Shown here: positions 1-8,002 of the stretch, in pieces
How the letters are laid out: the number at the start of each line of letters is the position of its first letter
How positions within the stretch are numbered: the first letter of the stretch is position 1
Origin: Geomicrobium sediminis
Lineage (GTDB): Bacteria > Bacillota > Bacilli > Bacillales > Marinococcaceae
Direction: 5' to 3'
Length of the DNA stretch: 64,000 nucleotides
Assembly: GCF_016908595.1 (NCBI RefSeq)
Contig: NZ_JAFBEC010000001.1
Location: 248,001-312,000 of the forward strand
The notes under the pieces: generated by a model
The model's input: the letters and a program-made list of their open reading frames with translations, nothing else
What the model was told of the DNA's origin: nothing
Databases searched by the model: none
Program-made: the position numbers and the translations under genes

Positions 1-75
1 AATACTTTTTTCGGAAAATTTTAAAGCTTCTTTTTAAACGTTCCCCTAGCAAGAGATTTGCCGGAGAACCACTTT

Positions 76-855
76 TCATATCGCGACGTGTTTCTTTTTG
101 ATTTGTTCATATGCTTCTTTGACCCGCTGGAATTTGACTGAGTCACCTGTCGGCGAATCAGGGTGATAACGCTTTGCCATCAAACGATATCTTGCCTTTA
201 CTTCTTCAAGGCTTACTTGCTCATGTTGCTGAAATTCTAGTACTTTCATATGTTCATTAACACATGAAATGACGCTCTTACTCGACAGCTTGGTACGTTC
301 AAACAAGTAACTCTCTGCACTCTGTTGATGATGCAAAAAGGAATGACTGACTTCACTAAATTCTAACGCATCTGTAAAAGCTCGATTCGCCCGATTGCTT
401 TTACTTAATTTATTGTTTGCCATAAGTACACTACAAAGAAATAATAATGCTTTCTGCACATCATTTTCTAGTTCGCTCGCGCTCACTATGTAAGGTGTAA
501 ATTGGCCTGGCTGATGAGAATATACATAACGCTGATTGACCGTCATTGATTCAATATATAATTGCTCACACTGTCCACCGCTTGTTTTCGTTAGCTTAGC
601 CCCAATATCAAGTTCCAACTTCGTATTCTTACCCTGAATCGAAACCTTACCTTCAGGAACAGAATAATACCGTTGACGTTTGTCTTGGCGAAGTTGATAA
701 AACGAGACATCTTTGCCATTAATAACAGCACCATCAACAACGAAAGAACGATAGGTTGTTAAAAATGATGTTGATTGCGTTTGATTTGAAGAATACAGCC
801 AATAACAAAGACCAAAGCTGCCGATGATAAACAGTAAAACAAACACTTCCATCAT
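76..855 (-). CDS. Membrane-anchored J-domain protein
   Basis: Has a single hydrophobic N-terminal segment (about residues 3-22) followed by a soluble body of unknown fold and a C-terminal J domain (about residues 215-255) containing the HPD tripeptide in the context KRYHPDSPTGD. J domains stimulate the ATPase of DnaK-type chaperones, so this protein probably recruits DnaK to the membrane; the client is unknown. The start is the first of two ATG codons, seven bases after AGGAGG. It has no zinc-finger or glycine/phenylalanine region, so it is not DnaJ itself. The middle (about 40-200) resembles nothing I recognise. It may share a transcript with the thioesterase gene just upstream, with a gap of about 64 bases and no terminator between them. 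Confidence 0.75.
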   Translation of the reverse strand: MMEVFVLLFIIGSFGLCYWLYSSNQTQSTSFLTTYRSFVVDGAVINGKDVSFYQLRQDKRQRYYSVPEGKVSIQGKNTKLELDIGAKLTKTSGGQCEQLYIESMTVNQRYVYSHQPGQFTPYIVSASELENDVQKALLFLCSVLMANNKLSKSNRANRAFTDALEFSEVSHSFLHHQQSAESYLFERTKLSSKSVISCVNEHMKVLEFQQHEQVSLEEVKARYRLMAKRYHPDSPTGDSVKFQRVKEAYEQIKKKHVAI

Positions 856-919
856 CGAAGATCCTCCTTACATTACCTACTTGTCTCTATTCTTATACTA
901 TTTTATTCGTAGTATGTAA

Positions 920-1306
920 TCAACGACTATGTTCCATTAATTTCATCTTAATCTCATTTGGAATCGTTTGCTTTCCACCTTTTCTAGCAACATTCACGTA
1001 TACTGCATGTCCTTTTGTACAACAACGATCGTTTTGATGAATTTCTTCATATAAAGTAAAGCTCGTATTCCCAACTTTCTCAACCCAAATGTTAACGACA
1101 ACGTCTGAATGGTAGTGAATTTCGCTTAGATATTGAATGTCAATTTTAAGTAAAATGCAACGCCAATCATGAAATGCCAAATCAGGATTGAACAACTTAA
1201 AAATCTCCTTACGTCCTGCCTCAAGCCATACTGGAATCGTCGTATTGTTAATATGACCAACCCCATCCGTTTCTGAGACTCTTGGTGTAATCGTTGTAGA
1301 ATACAT
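920..1306 (-). CDS. Acyl-CoA thioesterase, 4-hydroxybenzoyl-CoA thioesterase-like hotdog fold
   Basis: A 128-residue protein of the hotdog thioesterase family, which hydrolyses acyl-CoA thioesters. The N-terminal region (about 8-26) reads RVSETDGVGHINN and then WLEAGR, matching the family pattern in which an Asp near the N-terminus precedes GHxNN and a helix with W-x-E-x-R. The start ATG at 1306 follows GGAGGC at proper spacing. A much longer open frame upstream on this strand has no coding character and overlaps the divergent exporter gene, so it is not used. The substrate cannot be told from sequence. Confidence 0.8.
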   Translation of the reverse strand: MYSTTITPRVSETDGVGHINNTTIPVWLEAGRKEIFKLFNPDLAFHDWRCILLKIDIQYLSEIHYHSDVVVNIWVEKVGNTSFTLYEEIHQNDRCCTKGHAVYVNVARKGGKQTIPNEIKMKLMEHSR

Positions 1307-1421
1307 GAAAACGCCTCCAGTAAATCTTTTATATTTTTTTATGGATTTCACTAGACATCCCTTTGATCTTATTTTAGTATGTTCACTCGTGATTAAAAAA
1401 CAGAATCGAAGGGAGCGGTTT

Positions 1422-2594
1422 ATGATGCGCCTTAACTTCTCTAGAAAAACAATCCTTGCTGTCTTTATGCTTGGGACGTTTGCTGTTGGAATGACAGAAT
1501 ACGTCGTTACCGGATTGTTAACCCAATTTGCACGTGATTTGAACGTTGATGTATCGACGACCGGCTTGCTTCTTACCGTATATGCCATCAGTGTTGCCAT
1601 CTTCGGACCACTATTACGAATCGTAACACTCAAGGCTTCACCCAAACCTTTACTTGTTGCGTTTGTTGCACTGTTTATCATTAGTAATATCATTGCCGCG
1701 ACCGCACCATATTTCGAAGTATTGCTCTTATCAAGGCTGTTATCAGCTGCGATGCATGCACCGTACTTCGGCTTATGTATGTTTGTCGCAGTTAGTATTT
1801 CAGAAGCGTCTAAAAAAACGAGCGCCATTGCCGCAGTTCAAGGTGGTTTAACCATTGCAATCATGCTAGGAGTACCCTTTGGCTCTTATTTAGGTGGAAT
1901 TTTTGACTGGAGAATTGTCTTTTGGTTCATGGCTGTCCTAGGCGTTGTGACACTTATTGGTTTACTCATCGTTACACCGAATGTTAAACCGACTGAAATT
2001 CCTAAAATCAAAACAGAGCTATCAATGCTCAAAAACAAAAACGTCTTGCTCACAATGGCGATTATCGTATTCGGGTTTTCAGGTGTATTCACAGCTTACA
2101 CGTTTAAAGAACCGATGTACCGGGAGTTTGCTGGTTTTGATGTAACCGGCATTACGATTGGCCTGTTCTTCTTCGGCCTTGGGGCAGTACTCGGAAATTT
2201 TGCATCCGGAACCGTACAACCATCAAAACTGACGACACGATTGATTTATGCCCTGCTAGCACTTGCACTTGTTCTAGCAACGTACGCCTATTTCTTACAA
2301 TTTGCCCCGATGGCTATATTAATGAGTTTCTTATTCGGAGCGGGTACATTCGGGACGACACCACTTCTTAATGCAAAGATCATTCTCGCAGCAAAAGAAG
2401 CCCCTAACTTGTCAGGTACTCTGGCAGCATCCGTCTTTAACCTTTCAAATGCAATAGGTGCAGCACTAGGGTCGTTTTTACTGAGCATCGGCTTTGGTTA
2501 TCAAGCGATTACTTGGGTCGCAGCGAGTATGATTACGATTGGTCTCATCATTAGTATCGTAACTAGAAAAATTGAAGATCCTATTCATGAATAG
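1422..2594 (+). CDS. Major facilitator superfamily exporter (DHA1/AraJ-like)
   Basis: A 390-residue transporter with about 12 hydrophobic segments, the usual size for the DHA1 drug:proton antiporter group. The first helix carries GMTEYVVTGLL, typical of AraJ/YbcL/YdhL-type efflux permeases, which export sugars or drugs by proton exchange. The start is one of two adjacent ATG codons after AAGGGAG; an upstream in-frame ATG at 1305 overlaps the divergent thioesterase start and has no ribosome site. It is divergent from the thioesterase across about 115 bases and followed by a strong terminator, so it is probably monocistronic. Substrate unknown. Confidence 0.85.
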   Translation: MMRLNFSRKTILAVFMLGTFAVGMTEYVVTGLLTQFARDLNVDVSTTGLLLTVYAISVAIFGPLLRIVTLKASPKPLLVAFVALFIISNIIAATAPYFEVLLLSRLLSAAMHAPYFGLCMFVAVSISEASKKTSAIAAVQGGLTIAIMLGVPFGSYLGGIFDWRIVFWFMAVLGVVTLIGLLIVTPNVKPTEIPKIKTELSMLKNKNVLLTMAIIVFGFSGVFTAYTFKEPMYREFAGFDVTGITIGLFFFGLGAVLGNFASGTVQPSKLTTRLIYALLALALVLATYAYFLQFAPMAILMSFLFGAGTFGTTPLLNAKIILAAKEAPNLSGTLAASVFNLSNAIGAALGSFLLSIGFGYQAITWVAASMITIGLIISIVTRKIEDPIHE

Positions 2595-2598
2595 ACCT

Positions 2599-2631
2599 AA
2601 AAGCAACGTCCAAAAGATGGACGTTGCTTTT
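2599..2631 (+). terminator. Rho-independent terminator of the MFS gene
   Basis: Thirteen-base perfect stem AAAAGCAACGTCC / GGACGTTGCTTTT with a seven-base loop, starting five bases after the stop codon. The second arm ends in a T run. Confidence 0.9.
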
Positions 2632-2701
2632 CTTCGACAAAACTAATGGAACTCCTTTTTTTAAAGCCTTAAACAATTTCAGTTAAAGGAAATGAAAGCT
2701 C

Positions 2702-2766
2702 TTGACATTTCAGTTATTTGTCGTTATTCTATAAATCGTAATCATTACGAATCGTAACCATTACGG
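2702..2766 (+). promoter_or_regulatory. Sigma-A promoter with tandem Zur boxes
   Basis: TTGACA (2702-2707), a 17-base spacer and TATTCT (2725-2730) form a good vegetative promoter. Just downstream is a perfect 7-1-7 Zur operator TCGTAATCATTACGA (2736-2750), followed after one base by a second copy with two differences, TCGTAACCATTACGG (2752-2766). Zur is the zinc-responsive Fur-family repressor; two boxes over the transcription start imply tight repression when zinc is sufficient. This matches the zinc-binding protein encoded downstream. Confidence 0.9.
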
Positions 2767-2789
2767 TTATTACTAAAGGAGTTACTTAC

Positions 2790-4067
2790 ATGCGTAAATT
2801 TCGATTAGTGCCTTTATCCATAGTTCTTCCTTTCTTGTTAATCGCATGTTCTGATGACCAAACACCATCTGAGAATGATGCTACTGACCAAGAAGCAACA
2901 GAACCTTTACAAATATCTACAACTTTGTTTGCTCTTGAAGATTTCACGTCACGAATTGGCGGTGAACATGTCGAGGTAGAAAGTGTCTATCCCCCTAATG
3001 CCGATGCACATACATTTGACCCTTCATCTAGTACGTACGTAAAAATTGCTGAAGATGATGCTTTTATTTATTCTGGCGTTGGCATGGAACCATTTGCCGA
3101 TACCATTCATGACCTACTCGATGAAGAAACGGTAGAGATCATTTCAGCAGGTGAACACCTCTCTTTACGAGGTGAGCACGGTCATGACAGCGAAAGTGAC
3201 CATTCCCATGACCACGAGCACGAGCACGAGCACGATCATGATCATAATGAAGATCAGACGAGTGCAGTAGATCTTGAAGGCATCAACGATCACTACCATA
3301 CCGGTGATACGATTGCCCTTACTGCTACCGCAGACATAGATGTCGAAGGAGACGTTACCTGGTACACAAGAGATTCTGAATCTGATGACTGGAGTGAAGC
3401 TTCAACAGGCAAATCTTTTGAAGACACTGTGGATACAGACGGACAACAAGTGTATGCAGCGTTTATTGACGACGAAGAGCAACCCGTCGCTGAATCCGAA
3501 ACTACAACAATACACATCGATGATCATGACGAGGAGTCTGGTGCAATTGACCCTCACGTTTTCCTTGATCCCATTTACAGCATTGAACTAGCAGAAAACA
3601 TTATGAATCAGTTAAGTGAATTACGTCCTGAACACGAAGAAGACTTCGTACAAAACTACGAGTCATTAAAAGCTGATTTGGAACAATTAGACGCGTCACT
3701 TCAAAGTACGATTGACAGTGCAGATCATAAACAAATTATCGTTTCACATGCTGCTTATGGTTATTGGGAAGATCGCTACGGCATTGAACAATTAAGTATT
3801 CACGGTTTGTCTTCTACTCAGGAACCTTCACAATCAGAGTTAACGTCAATTGTAGAAGCTGCACGAGAAAATAACCTTAGCTATGTAGTGTTTGAAAACA
3901 ATGTTAGTAGCACCATTAGTGAAGTTATTCAATCCGAGATTGGTGCAGAAAGCCTTGTTCTTCGTAATATGGAGAGCATTTCACAAGAGGACTATGATGC
4001 CGGCGAAGACTACGTTAGCATGATGGAAATGAACATTGAAACTCTTGAGACTGCATTAAATCATTAA
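2790..4067 (+). CDS. znuA: Zinc ABC transporter substrate-binding lipoprotein (ZnuA/AdcA type) with extra insert
   Basis: A 425-residue cluster A-I solute-binding protein that captures Zn2+ outside the membrane. It has a lipobox (LLIAC, Cys20), a first lobe with the metal ligand in NADAHTFDPS (His74), a His/Asp-rich loop (about 130-152), DPHVFLDP (His256) and VSHAAYGYW near residue 320. Between the His loop and the second lobe is an unusual insert of about 80 residues (162-245) that is acidic, predicted beta-rich and Ig-like. This is not the C-terminal ZinT domain of AdcA. AAAGGAG precedes the ATG. The ATPase and permease genes (znuC, znuB) are not adjacent, so it must work with a transporter encoded elsewhere. 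It is controlled by the tandem Zur boxes upstream. Confidence 0.88.
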   Translation: MRKFRLVPLSIVLPFLLIACSDDQTPSENDATDQEATEPLQISTTLFALEDFTSRIGGEHVEVESVYPPNADAHTFDPSSSTYVKIAEDDAFIYSGVGMEPFADTIHDLLDEETVEIISAGEHLSLRGEHGHDSESDHSHDHEHEHEHDHDHNEDQTSAVDLEGINDHYHTGDTIALTATADIDVEGDVTWYTRDSESDDWSEASTGKSFEDTVDTDGQQVYAAFIDDEEQPVAESETTTIHIDDHDEESGAIDPHVFLDPIYSIELAENIMNQLSELRPEHEEDFVQNYESLKADLEQLDASLQSTIDSADHKQIIVSHAAYGYWEDRYGIEQLSIHGLSSTQEPSQSELTSIVEAARENNLSYVVFENNVSSTISEVIQSEIGAESLVLRNMESISQEDYDAGEDYVSMMEMNIETLETALNH

Positions 4068-4075
4068 TCGATCAT

Positions 4076-4104
4076 AAAAAGGGCGTAATCATGCGTCCTT
4101 TTTT
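4076..4104 (+). terminator. Probable terminator of the zinc-binding protein gene
   Basis: Short stem AAAAGGGCG / CGTCCTTTT with one G-U pair and an eight-base loop, followed by a T run, nine bases after the stop. Confidence 0.65.
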
Positions 4105-4285
4105 ACATTTGTTTGTCGATTTCCCGGGAAATAATTGCCGTTTATTGTCCTATTGTATCGTTAGATGTCAACGATCACTTCCTCTTCTCTAAAACCTATA
4201 AAAAAAATAGACAAAATACATATGGTTAGTGAAGTATTTAAGAAAACAAGGTATACTTTAAAAAAGGGGACCCGAGGTGAATGCA

Positions 4286-4450
4286 ATGAAAACAATACCC
4301 GAATTTATGGAAGAGTACCGAAAGCTCCCGGATGATGTTAAAGAAGTAGCCTTCCTTTACGCGATGGCTAGTATTAAAAAGCGAGACCCTGTCGTCTATG
4401 ACAAAACAACTGAAAAGATTGAACGTCTCATTAATCAATATAACCTCTAG
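4286..4450 (+). CDS. Small hypothetical protein (54 aa)
   Basis: The ATG at 4286 lies six bases after GAGGTG and opens a 54-codon frame beginning MKTIPEFMEEYRKL and ending LINQYNL. The gene sits between two terminators, so it is its own transcription unit. The product is charged, soluble and probably helical, with no recognised domain. An in-frame GTG three codons upstream is an alternative start. Coding status rests on the ribosome site, the amino-acid composition and the terminator directly after the stop. Confidence 0.6.
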   Translation: MKTIPEFMEEYRKLPDDVKEVAFLYAMASIKKRDPVVYDKTTEKIERLINQYNL

Positions 4451-4459
4451 AATAACTAC

Positions 4460-4494
4460 ATCCGTGTCGGGTTTGAATCGACATGGATTTTTTT
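4460..4494 (+). terminator. Terminator of the 54-residue protein gene
   Basis: Stem ATCCGTGTCG / CGACATGGAT with one G-U pair and a nine-base loop, followed by seven T residues, about ten bases after the stop codon. Confidence 0.8.
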
Positions 4495-4525
4495 CTGGGG
4501 AGATCTGAATTGGAGCGTGATCTTC

Positions 4526-6175
4526 ATGAAATTCGATACGATTGTTGTTGGTTCAGGGCTTTCAGGACTTGTTGCAGCCACTGAAATTGCTGAGCGAAAG
4601 AAACGTGTTCTATTAATTGATCAAGAAGGTAGGCAATCGTTAGGTGGACAAGCGTATTGGTCATTCGGAGGGCTCTTTCTTATTGATTCTCCCGAACAAA
4701 GGAAACTGAATATTCAAGACTCTGCCAATCTTGGTTGGCAAGATTGGCAAGGAAGTGCGAATTGGGATCGCTTAGCGGACCCTTATGATGAAGATATTTG
4801 GGCAAAGAAATGGGCGGAAGCTTATGTCAATTTCGCTGCAGGTCGAAAGCGCGAGTGGCTTCAATCTCTCGGCATTCGATTTTTCCCTATTGTTGGGTGG
4901 GCTGAACGAGGGGGTTCTTTAGCGCACGAACATGGCAATAGCGTTCCTCGTTTCCATATCGTTTGGGGTACCGGTCCTGCGATTCTACAACCTTTTATCA
5001 CAAAGCTGAACGATTTACAAAACCTTACTTACTTGCCGAGGCATCGAGTTGAACAATTGATTATGTCAGGCGGAAAAATCGTTGGGGTTGAAGGTTATCG
5101 GTTAGAAGAATCCAACGCGATGCGAGGTCGCGCATCAAGCAAGACCGCAATCGGTGAGTTCCGTTATCTAGCAGACACAGTCGTCATCGCAAGTGGAGGA
5201 ATTGGTGGCAATCTCGATCTCGTTCGTAAAAATTGGCCTACTTGGCTCGGAAAAGCACCCAAAAAGATGATTGCCGGTGTTCCTGAATATGTGAACGGTC
5301 GCTTACTACAAGTTAGTGAACAAGTTGGAGCCCGAACTGTCAATAAAGATCGGATGTGGCATTACACAGAAGGGATTCGAAACTGGTACCCGGTGTGGAA
5401 ATCTCATGGCATACGAATTCTACCCGGTCCTTCTTCCATTTGGTTGAGTGCAACAGGAGATCGTTTTTCCGCTCCAAACTTCCCTGGGTTTGATACACTC
5501 TCAACACTAAAAGCCATTCAAGACACCGGGTATGACTATTCTTGGTTTATTACGACGAAAGAGATTGTAGAACGAGAGTTTGCATTATCAGGATCGGAGC
5601 AAAATCCCGATCTTACAGGAAAAAATTTAAAGCTTGTTTTAAAACGCGCACTCCCTGGCCCTACTACTGCGGTTCAAAGCTTTTTAGACTTTGGAGAGGA
5701 CTTCGTTACCGCTCAGTCCTTAACAGAACTCATTAACAAAATGAACACCCTTACTGACGAGTCGTTACTTAACCTTGATACGATCAAAGATACAATCGTA
5801 GCTCGAGATCGTGAGTTAAACAACCCGTTTACGAAAGACGCACAAGTGCAAGCAATCCATAACGCTAGACAATACATCGGAGACCAAAAGATTCGCGTCG
5901 CAAAACCTCATCAAATTCTTGATCAGAACCACGGGCCACTTATTGCAGTCAAGCTCCATATTCTTAGTCGCAAAACCCTCGGAGGATTGCAGACGAACCT
6001 AGATGGTGCTGTTCTAAAAGACGGAATACAACCGCTGCCAGGGCTTTATGCAGCAGGTGAAGCAGCTGGGTTTGGAGGGGGTGGCGTTCACGGCTACCGC
6101 TCTCTCGAAGGAACATTTCTAGGAGGCTGCTTGTTTAGCGGTCTACAAGTCGGCCACACACTCGGATCGAGCTAA
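4526..6175 (+). CDS. FAD-binding dehydrogenase (COG3573-type oxidoreductase)
   Basis: A 549-residue flavoprotein with an N-terminal dinucleotide-binding motif GSGLSGLVAATEIAE and the following acidic residue (LLIDQEG), then SLGGQAYWSFGG. The C-terminal FAD-closing region GLYAAGEAAGFGGGG is followed by GYRSLEGTFLGGCLFSG. This places it in the fumarate reductase/3-ketosteroid dehydrogenase flavoprotein superfamily, closest to the uncharacterised COG3573 group; the true substrate is unknown. The ATG at 4526 is ten bases from GGAG; an in-frame GTG at 4517 is too close to that site. It has no signal peptide or haem motif, so it is probably a cytoplasmic single-subunit enzyme. It is flanked by terminators and so is monocistronic. 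Confidence 0.8.
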   Translation: MKFDTIVVGSGLSGLVAATEIAERKKRVLLIDQEGRQSLGGQAYWSFGGLFLIDSPEQRKLNIQDSANLGWQDWQGSANWDRLADPYDEDIWAKKWAEAYVNFAAGRKREWLQSLGIRFFPIVGWAERGGSLAHEHGNSVPRFHIVWGTGPAILQPFITKLNDLQNLTYLPRHRVEQLIMSGGKIVGVEGYRLEESNAMRGRASSKTAIGEFRYLADTVVIASGGIGGNLDLVRKNWPTWLGKAPKKMIAGVPEYVNGRLLQVSEQVGARTVNKDRMWHYTEGIRNWYPVWKSHGIRILPGPSSIWLSATGDRFSAPNFPGFDTLSTLKAIQDTGYDYSWFITTKEIVEREFALSGSEQNPDLTGKNLKLVLKRALPGPTTAVQSFLDFGEDFVTAQSLTELINKMNTLTDESLLNLDTIKDTIVARDRELNNPFTKDAQVQAIHNARQYIGDQKIRVAKPHQILDQNHGPLIAVKLHILSRKTLGGLQTNLDGAVLKDGIQPLPGLYAAGEAAGFGGGGVHGYRSLEGTFLGGCLFSGLQVGHTLGSS

Positions 6176-6195
6176 CAGACGTGCTTTCTACACCT

Positions 6196-6228
6196 AAAAC
6201 GCCTGCGAGTCACTCTCACAGGCGTTTT
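6196..6228. terminator. Bidirectional terminator between convergent genes
   Basis: Perfect ten-base stem AAAACGCCTG / CAGGCGTTTT with flanking A and T runs. It separates the FAD oxidoreductase gene (+) from the ABC permease gene (-). Confidence 0.9.
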
Positions 6229-6232
6229 ATCT

Positions 6233-6892
6233 TTAATATTCCTTACGATTGTAAATGCCCATTGTTACGAAGTAAGAGATTACAAAGAGTACAAGACCGA
6301 TGACTAGAAAGCTCCCATTAAATACGAGACTTCCATTCATTGATGCTACCGTTTCAATACTCATTTGTTCCAATAATCTCGCAAACCCTTGCTGGGCAAG
6401 TAGGAAGAGGCCAACACCACTTAGTGTTGCAACAAGAACAATCGTATCTGATTTTTCCGTACCAAACACATACGTTGCAGGATAACTTATCGCACCCATA
6501 ATAAATGCAATGCCTATCCCCGTCATCATCGTGTACATTAATTCTTGGTTCATGGTACTTCCAAGCACCCATTCCGCAACGACAAAAGCCATAATTGTAA
6601 TTGCGACGCCAATACTCATTAAGAACAGAAAGAATAGGTATTGGCTTTGAACGATATTGCCTCGATTTACGGGCAACGTTAACACAAACTTATTCCAACC
6701 TGATTGTGATTCATGCTTTAATACTTCAAAAGCAGGGGACACGAGGAAAATAATCGGCATATACATGGCGAAGAAGACAAGAAGTTCATTACCAATTCCG
6801 ATAACGACAAGAACTAGAACAAATGCAGCCACTGCATAACTAAGAATCGTTTTAGAAACTGAGTAGTATTGATTTAGGAATAATCCAACCAT
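6233..6892 (-). CDS. ABC-2 family permease
   Basis: A 219-residue, almost wholly hydrophobic protein with about six membrane segments. The cytoplasmic motif FEVLKHESQSGWNKFVLTLPVNR is shared by the ABC2_membrane_5 group of small ABC permeases (as in PmtB/PmtD or YtrC-type exporters). Its ATG overlaps the TAA of the upstream ATPase gene by one base, so the two are translationally coupled and form one exporter. No GntR regulator precedes the pair, unlike many such operons. Likely roles are export of a peptide, lipid or toxin; the substrate is unknown. Confidence 0.8.
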   Translation of the reverse strand: MVGLFLNQYYSVSKTILSYAVAAFVLVLVVIGIGNELLVFFAMYMPIIFLVSPAFEVLKHESQSGWNKFVLTLPVNRGNIVQSQYLFFLFLMSIGVAITIMAFVVAEWVLGSTMNQELMYTMMTGIGIAFIMGAISYPATYVFGTEKSDTIVLVATLSGVGLFLLAQQGFARLLEQMSIETVASMNGSLVFNGSFLVIGLVLFVISYFVTMGIYNRKEY

Positions 6893-7746
6893 TATATGTC
6901 ACCCCTCATAAGTAATAAACTAATGTCATCAATCGTACGATTTTGAATCAACTGATCTTCGCTTACTTCAGAACGGTTTGTAAGCAACACTTCAACATAC
7001 TCCCCGTCAGCTTTTTTTGCGATGATGTGTGTTTTTGTTAATTGTTGTACTTCTTCATTACGTAACCGTGCCACAACATACTCGTTTAATAACACCTGCT
7101 TACTTACACTTAAACGAATCTTTCCACCTTTAATGAATACTAACTGATCCGCAATTTTCTCTATGTCGCTCGTAATGTGTGATGACATTAAAATCCCTCG
7201 ATCTTGATCTTTAACAAACGCTTGTAATACTTCAAGTAGCTCCGCGCGCCCTGTCGGATCGAGTCCTGCCGTGGCCTCATCCAAAATGAGTAGCTTTGCT
7301 TGATGAGACAGTGCGACTGCAACACTTAACTTCATCGACATACCTCTTGAAAAATGACCCACAGCCTTATCTTTAGGCAATTGAAAGAAATCAACATAGT
7401 GGAAAAACGTTTCTTCACTCCAATTTTTGTACACATGACTTAGTACTCGATTGAGCTTCTTGACTGTTAGTCGCTTCGGTAGCTTTAAATCATCAAAAAC
7501 GACGCCAATGTCCTCTTTTTCTGCTTTGTTCTTATGGTTCACGTCTCGCTCAAACATTTGAATTGAACCTGTATCAACGCGAAGCGTTCCGAGAATAGAC
7601 CCCATCGTTGTCGATTTGCCAGCTCCATTCTCTCCAATGAATCCGACAATTGAACCGTAAGGAATTGTTAAGGAAACATCCTCTAGTGAAAATGAAGAGT
7701 CTTTGTATGATTTATTTAAATCAGTAACTTCTAAAATTGCTGTCAT
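6892..7746 (-). CDS. ABC transporter ATP-binding protein
   Basis: A 284-residue ATPase that powers the adjacent permease. It has Walker A (GENGAGKST), a slightly unusual signature motif (HFSRGMSMKLSVAVAL; the usual LSGGQ is FSRGM, as is common in this exporter group), Walker B LLILDEATAGLDP and the switch histidine in SSHI. A C-terminal extension of about 80 residues follows the nucleotide-binding domain. The start chosen is the ATG at 7746, six bases after GGGTGG; the ATG two codons upstream is too close to that site. Confidence 0.88.
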   Translation of the reverse strand: MTAILEVTDLNKSYKDSSFSLEDVSLTIPYGSIVGFIGENGAGKSTTMGSILGTLRVDTGSIQMFERDVNHKNKAEKEDIGVVFDDLKLPKRLTVKKLNRVLSHVYKNWSEETFFHYVDFFQLPKDKAVGHFSRGMSMKLSVAVALSHQAKLLILDEATAGLDPTGRAELLEVLQAFVKDQDRGILMSSHITSDIEKIADQLVFIKGGKIRLSVSKQVLLNEYVVARLRNEEVQQLTKTHIIAKKADGEYVEVLLTNRSEVSEDQLIQNRTIDDISLLLMRGDI

Positions 7747-7961
7747 CGTCATCCACCCTTTTCGTTGTTTCATATTCATAATAATCGACTGATCATTTCT
7801 TCTTATTGCTAGTGTACGGCTTAATACCTCTTATCTCGGTACTTTTGATGCAAAAGGGCGTAAACCGGACTGTTTACGGAAATGATGTCATGAAACGGGA
7901 GAACACCGTCATAAAACGACCAGCGCTTCGATGAGCATTTTGGTTGCACACAAATCTTCCC

Positions 7962-7996
7962 AAAAAAAAGCCGCTGATCGATTGATCAGCGGCTTT
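7962..7996 (-). terminator. Terminator of the penicillin-binding protein gene
   Basis: Thirteen-base perfect stem GATC-AGCGGCTTT with a four-base loop. Read on the minus strand it ends in a run of eight T, directly after the stop of the PBP gene. Confidence 0.9.
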
Positions 7997-8002
7997 CACT
8001 AT

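Noticed and set aside
1307-1828. Long extension of the thioesterase frame upstream
   Set aside because: No ribosome site, odd composition and antisense to the MFS gene; the ATG at 1306 gives a complete thioesterase.
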